A stretch of 6,502 nucleotides of DNA from Candidatus Aerophobota bacterium (GTDB taxonomy: Bacteria; Aerophobota; Aerophobia; Aerophobales; AE-B3A): positions 1-6,502 of the forward strand of contig JAUWRE010000066.1 in assembly GCA_030610725.1 (NCBI GenBank). Reading direction: 5' to 3'. Below the pieces are notes generated by a model that saw nothing but the letters and a program-made list of their open reading frames with translations, searched no databases and was not told the origin of the DNA. The translations under genes were made by a program, and so were the position numbers. This document shows, one piece after another, positions 1 to 5,997 of this stretch (its first letter is position 1; the number at the start of each line of letters is the position of its first letter).

Positions 1-1
1 T

Positions 2-760
2 ATTGGAAGTGTCAATGAGAACCTGGTCTTGAAAGACATCAACTTAAATGTACCTCACAATGATTTTGTTACTGTCATCGGTGGTAATGGAGCGGGGAAA
101 ACTACTTTCTTAAATCTAATCAGTGGCGTATTTCCTCCTGAAGAGGGCAGGATAGAAATAAATGGAATGGATGTAACTAACCTACCGGAACATAAACGAG
201 CTAGTCTTATCGGGCGAGTATTTCAGAATCCCTTGTTAGGAACAGCGTCCTCTCTAACCCTGGAAGAAAATTTGGCTATAGCTACTTCAAGAGGTAAAAG
301 GAGAGGATTAAACCTGGCTGTTACCCGAAAAAAGAGAGAAGAATTTAGAGAAAAACTGAGAACATTGGGTCTGGGACTAGAGAGGAGGCTGCACCAGAGA
401 GTGGGCCTACTATCTGGTGGCCAAAGGCAGGCTTTAACCATTTTGATGGCTGTTCTCACCAAGCCTAAATTATTATTGCTTGATGAACATACGGCCAGCC
501 TGGACCCAAAAACCGCCCAAATTATCATAGCTTTGACCAAGAGGATTATTAATGAGAACCAACTAACTACTCTTATGGTGACACATAATATGGAACAAGC
601 TCTAAAACTTGGCAATAGAACTATTATGATGGAGGAAGGTAAGATAATATTAGACGTTTCTGGCAAAGAAAAGAAAAAAATGACCGTGAACGACCTTTTG
701 GAAAAATTCAGTCAGATTAAGAAAAGAACATTAGTCGAGGACAAGATGTTGTTAATATAA
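2..760 (+). CDS. ABC transporter ATP-binding protein, TrpZ-like (5' end missing)
   Basis: This is the cytoplasmic ATPase subunit of an ABC importer. The reading frame is open to the left edge, so the gene starts upstream; the TTG at 29 is internal, because the codons before it (I-G-S-V-N-E-N-L-V) fit the family's N-terminal strand. In the 252 visible residues I see Walker A GGNGAGKT (27-34), the Q-loop in RVFQNP (Gln75), the ABC signature LSGGQRQ (137-143), Walker B LLLLDEHT (157-164) with catalytic Glu162, and the H-loop His195 in VTHN. The EHTA..DPKTA version of Walker B and the stretches LPEHKRA and RGKRRGL match, from memory, the COG1101 ATPase group that partners ABC_sub_bind-type binding proteins. 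In Firmicutes that group includes the predicted tryptophan transporter trpXYZ. The trp genes downstream support tryptophan as the likely substrate, but that is inference. The binding protein and permease genes would lie upstream. Length and motifs indicate an intact, functional ATPase. Confidence 0.9.
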   Translation: MGSVNENLVLKDINLNVPHNDFVTVIGGNGAGKTTFLNLISGVFPPEEGRIEINGMDVTNLPEHKRASLIGRVFQNPLLGTASSLTLEENLAIATSRGKRRGLNLAVTRKKREEFREKLRTLGLGLERRLHQRVGLLSGGQRQALTILMAVLTKPKLLLLDEHTASLDPKTAQIIIALTKRIINENQLTTLMVTHNMEQALKLGNRTIMMEEGKIILDVSGKEKKKMTVNDLLEKFSQIKKRTLVEDKMLLI

Positions 761-794
761 AATTGAGAAATTTTTTCAAATTTTCATGCTTTAA

Positions 795-822
795 AAGACG
801 AGAATAGAATAGATGAGCCCAG
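795..822 (+). promoter_or_regulatory. Six NAG triplets at exact 5-nt period (TRAP-like site)
   Basis: NAG triplets begin at 795 (AAG), 800 (GAG), 805 (TAG), 810 (TAG), 815 (GAG) and 820 (CAG), each separated by exactly two bases. Four central copies match the (G/U)AG consensus with 2-nt spacers that the 11-subunit protein TRAP (MtrB) recognises in Bacillus trp leaders; the outer two deviate in the first base. The last copies overlap the 5' arm of the anti-terminator at 812-854, the arrangement expected if a bound protein is to favour termination. Classical TRAP sites have about 9-11 triplets, so this one is short, and part of it is a tandem AGAAT pentamer that could have arisen by slippage. 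The regular pattern is seen directly; the protein that reads it is inferred. Confidence 0.45.
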
Positions 823-854
823 GTTAAAGGGTATTTTTAAACACCGGGCTGATC
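812..854 (+). promoter_or_regulatory. Candidate anti-terminator hairpin
   Basis: The stem pairs 812-814 with 852-854, then after a G-G mismatch 816-820 (AGCCC) with 846-850 (GGGCT), then 822-823 with 844-845, and finally 824-828 (TTAAA) with 836-840 (TTTAA), around a 7-nt loop at 829-835. That is 15 pairs, with a bulged A821 and a 3-nt bulge at 841-843. The 3' arm uses the same bases (844-850) as the 5' arm of the following terminator, so the two structures cannot form together. This is the hallmark of a transcription attenuator. I found no T-box AGGGTGG motif and no leader peptide with tandem Trp codons, so those two common trp attenuation modes are unlikely. Confidence 0.55.
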
Positions 855-867
855 GCTCGGTTTTTTT
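844..867 (+). terminator. Intrinsic terminator between transporter gene and trpB2
   Basis: CCGGGC (844-849) pairs with GCTCGG (855-860) in six pairs, one of them G-U, around the 5-nt loop TGATC, and seven T follow directly (861-867). This is a textbook Rho-independent terminator. It stands 84 nt after the ATPase stop codon and 166 nt before trpB2. I saw no convincing promoter between it and trpB2, so either readthrough is regulated through the overlapping hairpin at 812-854 or a promoter has gone unrecognised. Confidence 0.8.
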
Positions 868-933
868 GCGGAAGTATCCTGCTGGTCAAGAGAAATTAAG
901 ATAAAAAAAAACTTAAGGAAAAATCAAAAAGAC

Positions 934-941
934 AGGAGGTG
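934..941 (+). other. Consensus Shine-Dalgarno sequence with no gene behind it
   Basis: AGGAGGTG is fully complementary to the usual 16S rRNA 3' end, yet no plausible start codon follows at proper distance. The overlapping GTG (939) reaches a stop after three codons. In the frame beginning at 943, 29 sense codons stay open up to TAA at 1030-1032, giving a very lysine-rich peptide, but that frame has no start near the motif (its first TTG is at 964). It could be a decayed leader peptide or chance in A/G-rich leader RNA. The rest of 868-1033 is A-rich and shows no other clear content apart from a second weak SD-like GAAGGAG at 975-981. Confidence 0.3.
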
Positions 942-1009
942 AAAATATAAGAATAAGAAAAGATTGTCCATAAAGAAGGAGTTAGATATTCGCTTAGTAA
1001 GCAAGAAAA

Positions 1010-1030
1010 AATCTTCAAAAGGAGGAGATT
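1010..1030 (+). promoter_or_regulatory. trpB2 ribosome binding site inside a small hairpin
   Basis: The strong Shine-Dalgarno GGAGGAG (1021-1027) lies 6 nt before the ATG at 1034 and fixes that start. Bases 1010-1016 (AATCTTC) can pair with 1024-1030 (GGAGATT), with one G-U pair and a 7-nt loop, which would partly hide the site. The helix is short and AT-rich, so its regulatory value is uncertain; the ribosome binding site itself is clear. Confidence 0.5.
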
Positions 1031-1033
1031 AAA

Positions 1034-2401
1034 ATGGAGAGAACACAGTACTTTCTTGATCAAAAAAAGATGCCAACCCATTGGTACAATATCCTGCCTG
1101 ACTTGCCAGAGCCATTGCCACCGGTTTTGCATCCAGGCACGGGCAAACCAGTTACGCCTGATGACCTGACACCCATCTTTCCTATGGCACTGATTCAGCA
1201 GGAGTTCAGTCCTGAGCGCTACATTGAAATCCCTGAGGAAGTACAGTCTATTTATCGTACCTGGAGACCCACTGTATTACATCGAGCATATCGACTTGAG
1301 AAAGATTTAGACACACCAGCAAAGATTTTCTTCAAATACGAAGGGACAAGCCAGGCTGGTAGTCATAAACCCAATACGGCCCTAGCTCAGTGCTACTATA
1401 ATAAGATGGAGGGCACCAAACGCATAGTCACTGAGACCGGTGCCGGGCAATGGGGAAGTGCCTTGAGCATGGCCGGTGCGATGTTCGGCGTTGAAATTAA
1501 GGTTTATATGGTTAGAATTAGCTACGACCAGAAGCCCTATCGCCGTATCTTGATGGAGACCTGGGGAGCTACGTGTGTTCCCAGCCCTAGTAAGAATACC
1601 AAGGCAGGACGACGTGTCTTAGCGGAGGACCCCGATTGTCCCGGGAGCCTGGGCCTTGCTATTAGTGAGGCAGTAGAGGAGGCTGCTAGCCAGGAGGAAA
1701 CTAAGTATTCCCTGGGTAGTGTGCTCAACCACGTTATGCTGCATCAGACCATTATAGGAGAAGAGACTCGAATGCAAATGGAGATGGCCGATGCCTATCC
1801 CGATATTATCGTGGGCAACGTTGGAGGCGGCTCAAACTTCGCTGGGCAATTTCTACCCTGGATCAGGGACAAAATTAGCGGGAAGAAACCAGATTTGCGA
1901 ATTATCTGCGTTGAGCCTGAAGCCTGCCCGAGTTTGACTAAGGGTCCCTATACCTACGACTTCGGTGATGAAGCTGGCCTCACTCCCTTGCTCAAAATGT
2001 ATACCCTGGGGCATAAGTTTATTCCACCCCCAGTCCATGCCGGAGGGTTACGTTACCATGGGATGTCACCAATCATCTGCCATCTCTATAACATGGGTTT
2101 AGTCGAGGCTAAGGCTGTAGCTCAACTTCCCACCTTCGAGGCAGGTATAAAGTTTGCCCGAACTGAGGGCATTATCTCTGCTCCGGAACCATGCCATAAC
2201 CTCAAGGTAGCTATTGATGAGGCCCTTCATTGCAAGGAAACAGGTGAAGCAAAGACTATCCTGATAGCTCACAGTGGACATGGTCACTTCGACCTGACTT
2301 CCTATGAAGCTTATCTGCAAGGCAGGCTGAAAAACTACGCTTATCCCGAAGAAGAAGTAAAGAAGTCACTCGCTTCGTTACCCAAGGTCCCTCAGACGTA
2401 A
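1034..2401 (+). CDS. trpB2: Tryptophan synthase beta chain, TrpB2 type
   Basis: This PLP enzyme condenses indole with serine to give tryptophan. At 455 aa it has the long N-terminal part typical of TrpB2 (TIGR01415-like) rather than the roughly 400-aa TrpB1. Visible sites are the PLP Schiff-base lysine Lys112 in GSHKPNT, the catalytic Glu134 in TETGAGQWG (134-141 after the Thr), the phosphate-cradle GGGSN (264-268), VEPEACP (283-289), SAPEPCH (372-378) and the C-terminal cofactor loop HSGHGHFD (403-410). All catalytic elements are intact. TrpB2 proteins often pair poorly with TrpA and may work as indole-salvage enzymes; whether this one is the only beta chain cannot be told here. The ATG at 1034 follows a strong GGAGGAG site. 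It is separated from the upstream transporter gene by a terminator/attenuator and from trpE by 84 nt. Its base composition (about 50% G+C in the lines I counted, against about 40% in trpE) suggests a different history from its neighbours. Confidence 0.95.
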   Translation: MERTQYFLDQKKMPTHWYNILPDLPEPLPPVLHPGTGKPVTPDDLTPIFPMALIQQEFSPERYIEIPEEVQSIYRTWRPTVLHRAYRLEKDLDTPAKIFFKYEGTSQAGSHKPNTALAQCYYNKMEGTKRIVTETGAGQWGSALSMAGAMFGVEIKVYMVRISYDQKPYRRILMETWGATCVPSPSKNTKAGRRVLAEDPDCPGSLGLAISEAVEEAASQEETKYSLGSVLNHVMLHQTIIGEETRMQMEMADAYPDIIVGNVGGGSNFAGQFLPWIRDKISGKKPDLRIICVEPEACPSLTKGPYTYDFGDEAGLTPLLKMYTLGHKFIPPPVHAGGLRYHGMSPIICHLYNMGLVEAKAVAQLPTFEAGIKFARTEGIISAPEPCHNLKVAIDEALHCKETGEAKTILIAHSGHGHFDLTSYEAYLQGRLKNYAYPEEEVKKSLASLPKVPQT

Positions 2402-2403
2402 AA

Positions 2404-2428
2404 AGGCTTAGTTGAAAGCCTGACTTTT
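2404..2428 (+). terminator. Weak terminator-like hairpin after trpB2
   Basis: AGGCTT (2404-2409) pairs with AAGCCT (2416-2421) around a 6-nt loop, three bases past the trpB2 stop. It is followed by GAC and then four T (2425-2428). The short, interrupted T tract argues for a leaky terminator or a 3'-end stabilising hairpin rather than a full stop, in keeping with trpE needing transcription from upstream. Confidence 0.35.
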
Positions 2429-2458
2429 ATGGGATGAGGCGAAACCCTCATCCCATAA
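2427..2458 (+). other. Perfect 13-bp hairpin in trpB2-trpE spacer
   Basis: Bases 2427-2439 are the exact reverse complement of 2446-2458, leaving a 6-nt loop CGAAAC. No T tract follows on either strand, so it does not look like an intrinsic terminator. It ends 14 nt before the trpE Shine-Dalgarno (AAGGAG, 2473-2478). Possible roles are an mRNA processing or stability element between two differently expressed cistrons, an operator-like inverted repeat, or a mobile palindromic repeat. The sequence alone does not decide. Confidence 0.6.
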
Positions 2459-2485
2459 TATAGGACTTCAGTAAGGAGTAAATCA

Positions 2486-3982
2486 TTGTATTATCCGGAT
2501 GAGAGAAAATTTGAAGCCTTATCTAGAAAAGGGAATCTTATTCCTGTCTGGCGAGAGATTTTAGCTGACTTAGAAACTCCTGTCTCTGCTTTCATTAAAC
2601 TGGGTCAGGGAAAATTCTCCTATCTTTTAGAAAGTGTAGAAAAAGGCGAACAACTAGGAAGATATTCTTTCTTAGGCAGCGACCCTGTCCTTGTTTTCAA
2701 AAGCAAAGGGGAAAGAATAGAAATTATCCGACAGGGAAAAAGTGAAATTCTAAGAGTGGAGAAAGACCCCTTAGATACCTTAAAAAAGATTATGGCTGGC
2801 TACAAAACGGTTAATTCAGCAGAACTTCCTCGTTTTTCAGGAGGAGCAGTAGGTTATGTTGGTTATGACGTCGTCCGTTTCTGGGAAGAAATTCATGAGA
2901 AAAACAGAGATGATTTAAACCTTCCCGATTCCCTATTTATGCTCAGTCATACTTTAGTCATCTTTGACCATCTTAATCATAAAATAAAGGTAGTCTCTTA
3001 CGCTCTTTTAGAGAAAAAGGAATCTCCTCAAATAGCCTACCAGAAAGCCAAGCGTGAAATAGATGGGGTGATTAGAAAATTGAGGCAGCCTTCTCCTTCC
3101 TTGCTTCATGGTGAAAAAAAAGAAAAAAAGAAAGAAATTGCTAATGAGAAGATTGAATCTAACTTCACCTCTGATATTTTCCAGTCTAAGGTAAAAAAAG
3201 CCAAAGAATATATCAGGGCGGGGGATATTTTCCAGGTAGTCTTATCTCAGAGATTAAAAAGAAAAGTGAACGCTTCTGCTTTTGACATTTATCGCACTTT
3301 AAGATCTCTCAATCCTTCTCCTTATATGTATTACCTGAAATGTGGAGACTTTGAGATAGTGGGAAGCTCCCCCGAGACTCTGGTAAGAATGGAGGAAGAA
3401 GAAATAACCTATAGACCTATTGCTGGAACCAGAAAACGGGGGAAAAATAGAGTAGAAGATGCACTCCTGGCTGATGAACTATCGGTCGATCCTAAGGAGA
3501 GAGCCGAACACATAATGCTGGTGGACCTGGGACGTAATGATATGGGAAGAGTCTGTGAGTATGGAACAGTCAAGGTAACAGAGCTATTTTCAGTAGAGAA
3601 ATACTCTCATGTTATGCACCTTGTTTCCAATGTCCAGGGGAAACTAAGGAAAGGAATGGACCAATACGACCTTCTTAGAGCCTGTTTTCCGGCAGGGACA
3701 GTCTCTGGAGCTCCTAAGGTAAGGGCAATGGAAATCATCGAAGAGCTTGAACCTTGCTGTCGGGGTCCTTATGCTGGAGCATTAGGATACTTTGGTTTCT
3801 CTGGAAATGTGGATACCTGCATCATCATTCGCACCATCCTCATCAAAGATAACATTGCTTATATTCAAGCAGGGGCAGGCATTGTGGCTGATTCTGAGCC
3901 TGAGTCTGAATATGAAGAAACACTAAATAAGGCCCGTGCTTTGATTAAAGCCATTGAAATAGCCGAGAAAGGTATAGAATGA
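2486..3982 (+). CDS. trpE: Anthranilate synthase component I (TrpE)
   Basis: This subunit converts chorismate and ammonia (delivered by TrpG) to anthranilate and pyruvate, the committed step of tryptophan synthesis. The protein has 498 aa, normal for the family. The N-terminal domain carries the feedback-inhibition element LLES (47-50), and NPSPYMY (276-282) completes the tryptophan pocket, so end-product inhibition is probably retained. The chorismate-binding domain shows PIAGTRKRG (311-319), EHIMLVDLGRND (341-352), AGTVSGAPK (403-411), GALGYFG (431-437) and QAGAGIVADSEPE (461-473). Between the domains lies a lysine-rich linker (about 209-224) encoded by runs of eight and seven A. The start is TTG, chosen because AAGGAG stands 7 nt upstream and the next residues (YYP) fit the family's N terminus. 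Its TGA overlaps the trpG ATG by 4 nt, implying translational coupling of the two subunits. PabB is a remote alternative given the trp neighbours and the LLES motif. Confidence 0.97.
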   Translation: MYYPDERKFEALSRKGNLIPVWREILADLETPVSAFIKLGQGKFSYLLESVEKGEQLGRYSFLGSDPVLVFKSKGERIEIIRQGKSEILRVEKDPLDTLKKIMAGYKTVNSAELPRFSGGAVGYVGYDVVRFWEEIHEKNRDDLNLPDSLFMLSHTLVIFDHLNHKIKVVSYALLEKKESPQIAYQKAKREIDGVIRKLRQPSPSLLHGEKKEKKKEIANEKIESNFTSDIFQSKVKKAKEYIRAGDIFQVVLSQRLKRKVNASAFDIYRTLRSLNPSPYMYYLKCGDFEIVGSSPETLVRMEEEEITYRPIAGTRKRGKNRVEDALLADELSVDPKERAEHIMLVDLGRNDMGRVCEYGTVKVTELFSVEKYSHVMHLVSNVQGKLRKGMDQYDLLRACFPAGTVSGAPKVRAMEIIEELEPCCRGPYAGALGYFGFSGNVDTCIIIRTILIKDNIAYIQAGAGIVADSEPESEYEETLNKARALIKAIEIAEKGIE

Positions 3983-4578
3983 TTCTAGTCATCGACAACT
4001 ATGATTCCTTTGTCTATAATCTAGTCCAATATCTGGAGGAACTGGGAAAGAAAACAGAGGTCTATCGCAATGATAAGATTAGCTTAAGGATAATAGAAGA
4101 AAAAAAGCCAGAGGGAATTGTCATTTCTCCTGGTCCGGGTCAGCCAAAAAATGCCGGCATTTCTGAACAAGTAGTGGAGCATTTCGCTTCTCAGATTCCT
4201 ATTCTGGGAGTTTGCCTGGGACATCAGTGTATAGGCCAGGTTTTTGGAGCAAAGATTGTCAGAGCAAAAATTCTTATGCACGGGAAAACCTCTTTAATCT
4301 ATCATTATGGTAAGGATATTTACCAGGGAACAGAAAATCCTTTCCTGGCTACCCGTTATCACTCTTTAATAATCAAGAATGGCACTCTTCCCGATTGTTT
4401 AATCAGAACTGCCTGGACCAAGAAAGAAGAAATTATGGGAATAAGACATAAAGAATATCCTGTCTTCGGTATGCAATTTCACCCGGAATCAATATTAACT
4501 GAAGTAGGTAAGAAATTATTAAAGAATTTTTTAAAGTTGGAAGAGAGCATTCACCTCAAAATGTGGAAAATCTCCTAA
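3979..4578 (+). CDS. trpG: Anthranilate synthase component II, glutamine amidotransferase (TrpG)
   Basis: This class I glutamine amidotransferase releases ammonia from glutamine and channels it to TrpE. The 199-aa protein begins with the family's MILVIDNYDSF and has PGPGQP (51-56), the nucleophile elbow GVCLGHQ with Cys79 (77-83), and the rest of the triad, His168 and Glu170, in FGMQFHPES. All catalytic residues are present. It is a stand-alone subunit, not fused to TrpE or TrpD. The ATG overlaps the trpE stop codon as ATGA, so it is probably translated by ribosomes finishing trpE. The last dozen residues (LEESIHLKMWKIS) extend slightly beyond the usual end. PabA-type amidotransferases are nearly identical and can serve both pathways; position next to trpE makes TrpG the main role. 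Confidence 0.96.
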   Translation: MILVIDNYDSFVYNLVQYLEELGKKTEVYRNDKISLRIIEEKKPEGIVISPGPGQPKNAGISEQVVEHFASQIPILGVCLGHQCIGQVFGAKIVRAKILMHGKTSLIYHYGKDIYQGTENPFLATRYHSLIIKNGTLPDCLIRTAWTKKEEIMGIRHKEYPVFGMQFHPESILTEVGKKLLKNFLKLEESIHLKMWKIS

Positions 4579-4581
4579 TAT

Positions 4582-4633
4582 AGCGTATAGCGGGTAGCAT
4601 AAAGCTAAAAACTAAAAGCGCAAAGCTAAAAAC
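4582..4633 (+). repeat. Degenerate heptamer array (AGCNNNN), about seven units
   Basis: Units of exactly seven bases begin at 4582, 4589, 4596, 4603, 4610, 4617 and 4624. Six begin with AGC and one with AAC (4610). The pair AGCTAAA-AAC recurs at 4603 and 4624. The array starts three bases after the trpG stop codon. A shorter array of the same design follows trpD at 5945. Similar short tandem heptamers are known from cyanobacterial genomes, but no relationship is implied. Confidence 0.65.
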
Positions 4634-4671
4634 CATAATTCAAAATTTAGAACTTTTGAGAAAATGTAAAA

Positions 4672-4692
4672 ATGGGGACAGGCTACTTTTTT
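4672..4692 (+). repeat. Possible end of a REP/IS200-related element (GGGGACAGGC motif)
   Basis: The stretch GGGGACAGGCTACTTTTTT at 4674-4692 resembles a motif I recall beside REP-associated tyrosine transposases in many bacterial genomes. No transposase, no inverted partner and no target duplication is visible here, so at most this is a solitary remnant. Recognition is from memory and not strong. Confidence 0.3.
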
Positions 4693-4880
4693 CTGGCGTA
4701 TAGGAAAAACAAAAACAGAAAAAAATATCGTATATCGCAGAAAGACTTTAAAATATGCAATACTTATCCACGCACTTCTTTTTTTCGGCTACATACAATT
4801 AAAATAGGGATAGTGCCCTTTTTACCAATGTTACAACGATTTGTCATCACTTCTTCACAAGAGGGGGCTTCTCATCATTT

Positions 4881-4916
4881 CCTCTCCCATTGGGGAGAGG
4901 ATTAAGGTGAGGGGGA
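4881..4916 (+). repeat. REP-like palindrome, copy 1, before trpD
   Basis: CCTCTCCC (4881-4888) pairs perfectly with GGGAGAGG (4893-4900) over a 4-nt loop, followed by a tail ending GGTGAGGGGG (4906-4915). It matches the copy at 5998-6034 in stem sequence, tail and orientation, with small differences in loop and tail. The G-rich tail lies 14 nt before the trpD ATG, a bit too far for an ideal ribosome site; a weaker CAGGA (4918-4922) is closer. Confidence 0.75.
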
Positions 4917-4928
4917 ACAGGAAAAAGA

Positions 4929-5939
4929 ATGATAAAAGCTGTCTTAGGGACACTGGTAGAAGCAAAAAATCTCAAAGAGGAAGAAGCAAGGCAAGTGATG
5001 GGAGAGATTATGGAAGGAAAAGCTACTGCAGCTCAGATTGCTTCATTTCTTACTGCTCTTAGAATGAAGGGAGAAACAGTAGCTGAGATTACTGGCTTTG
5101 CCAGAGCAATGCTGGAGAAAGTCGATGCCTTTTCTATAAAGATAGATACCTTAGTGGATACCTGCGGAACCGGAGGCGATAGTCTTAATACTTTTAACAT
5201 TTCCACGGCGGTTGCCTTTGCAGTAGCAGGAGCAGGGCTAAGCGTAGCTAAACATGGCAACCGGGCCCTTTCTAGTGAATGTGGCAGCGCTGATGTTCTG
5301 GAAGCCTTGGGAGTAAAGCTAACTACACCTAAAGAAAAGGTGAAAGAGTGCCTGGAAAAAATAGGAATTGGTTTTCTTTTTGCTCCTTGTTGTCATCCGG
5401 CTATGAAATATGCTCTTGCACCGCGACAAGAAATGGGAATGAGAACAGTATTTAATATTCTGGGGCCCCTGATTAATCCACTGAGAGCTAATGTGCGTCT
5501 TATGGGCGTGCATAGTTCTTCTCTTACTGAGCCGTTAGCCAGGGTATTAAAGAATCTGGGAGTAGAAAGTGCCTTTGTTGTCTGGGGAGAAGATGGCCTT
5601 GATGAAATCAGTATTAATGCAAGAACAAGAATAACCGAATTAAAAGAGGGAAAAATAGAAACTTATTATATTAAACCAGAAGACTTTGACATGAAAAGAG
5701 CTTCATTGCAAGAGATAAGGGGAGGAGATAGAGAAGAAAATACCCGCATTTTTAAAAACATTTTAGGAGGAGAAAAAGGGGCCAAAAGAGACATCGTTCT
5801 TATCAATACTGCCGCTTGTCTGGTAGCAGCAGGACGAGCCAAAAGTTTCAAGGAAGGAATTGAGATAGCCAAAGATTCCATTGATTCGGGAAAAGCTAAA
5901 GAAAAATTGGGAGCGCTGATTAGCTTTACCAACAATTAG
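4929..5939 (+). CDS. trpD: Anthranilate phosphoribosyltransferase (TrpD)
   Basis: The enzyme joins anthranilate to PRPP, giving phosphoribosyl-anthranilate. It has 336 aa, the usual length for a single-function TrpD. The N-terminal helical domain is followed by the PRPP-binding DTCGTGGD (77-84), FNIST (89-93), KHGNR (108-112) and [14 protein letters not shown] (115-128). The anthranilate-binding arginine region is APRQEMG (164-170, Arg166), followed by LGPLINP (178-184) and the metal-binding pair Asp225-Glu226 in GLDEISI. Nothing essential is missing. The ATG at 4929 is the only sensible start, because an in-frame TGA lies at 4908-4910 and homologous sequence begins here. Its ribosome site is poor (CAGGA or the more distant tail of the palindrome), so initiation may be weaker than for trpB2 or trpE. 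Unlike the overlapping trpE-trpG pair, it is isolated by 350 nt upstream and 101 nt downstream, both filled with the same two repeat types. Confidence 0.97.
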   Translation: MIKAVLGTLVEAKNLKEEEARQVMGEIMEGKATAAQIASFLTALRMKGETVAEITGFARAMLEKVDAFSIKIDTLVDTCGTGGDSLNTFNISTAVAFAVAGAGLSVAKHGNRALSSECGSADVLEALGVKLTTPKEKVKECLEKIGIGFLFAPCCHPAMKYALAPRQEMGMRTVFNILGPLINPLRANVRLMGVHSSSLTEPLARVLKNLGVESAFVVWGEDGLDEISINARTRITELKEGKIETYYIKPEDFDMKRASLQEIRGGDREENTRIFKNILGGEKGAKRDIVLINTAACLVAAGRAKSFKEGIEIAKDSIDSGKAKEKLGALISFTNN

Positions 5940-5944
5940 CGGAA

Positions 5945-5967
5945 AGCGTAGAGCGTTTAGCGTATAG
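5945..5967 (+). repeat. Heptamer array (AGCGTNN), three units, after trpD
   Basis: Three 7-nt units beginning AGCGT start at 5945, 5952 and 5959, and a fourth begins with AG at 5966. The array begins five bases after the trpD stop. It repeats the design of the array behind trpG, including an identical AGCGTAT unit (4582 and 5959). Confidence 0.6.
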
Positions 5968-5997
5968 TGAAAGTCGTCACTCATGAAGAAGAAAACA

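Larger units (their letters stand above)
4579..4928 (+). other. 350-nt non-coding spacer made of repeat remnants
   Basis: No believable gene lies between trpG and trpD. The spacer opens with a heptamer array (4582-4633), continues with an AT-rich stretch and a motif at 4672-4692, shows two more heptamer-like units (ATCGTAT and ATCGCAG, 4727-4740), and closes with a REP-like palindrome (4881-4916). Short open frames here read through the repeats and have no protein character. I see no clear promoter or terminator, so trpD is either transcribed through or has a promoter I cannot recognise. Confidence 0.7.

Noticed and set aside
29..31. TTG at 29 as the true start of the transporter ATPase
   Set aside because: No ribosome site precedes it, and the upstream codons fit the family's N-terminal strand, so the gene is cut by the window edge.
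761..867. T-box riboswitch or Trp-codon leader peptide
   Set aside because: No AGGGTGG T-box motif, no specifier stem, and no small frame with tandem TGG codons is present before the terminator.
964..992. Possible promoter (TTGTCC with an ATATTC-like -10) before trpB2
   Set aside because: Both hexamers are poor and the sequence is A-rich, so such matches are expected by chance.
896..1132. 78-codon minus-strand frame in the trpB2 leader
   Set aside because: It is the antisense of A-rich leader RNA and the trpB2 5' end, giving a phenylalanine/leucine-rich product with no start signal.
4764..4772. DnaA-box-like TTATCCACG
   Set aside because: A single copy with one mismatch, no cluster, and no replication genes nearby.
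4672..4905. 77-codon open frame between trpG and trpD
   Set aside because: It reads through the GGGGACAGGC motif and the palindrome, has no ribosome site and no recognisable protein character, and lies wholly in repeat sequence.
4841..5062. 73-codon open frame overlapping the start of trpD
   Set aside because: It begins in the repeat region and continues out of frame in trpD, whose own frame carries a full set of family motifs.
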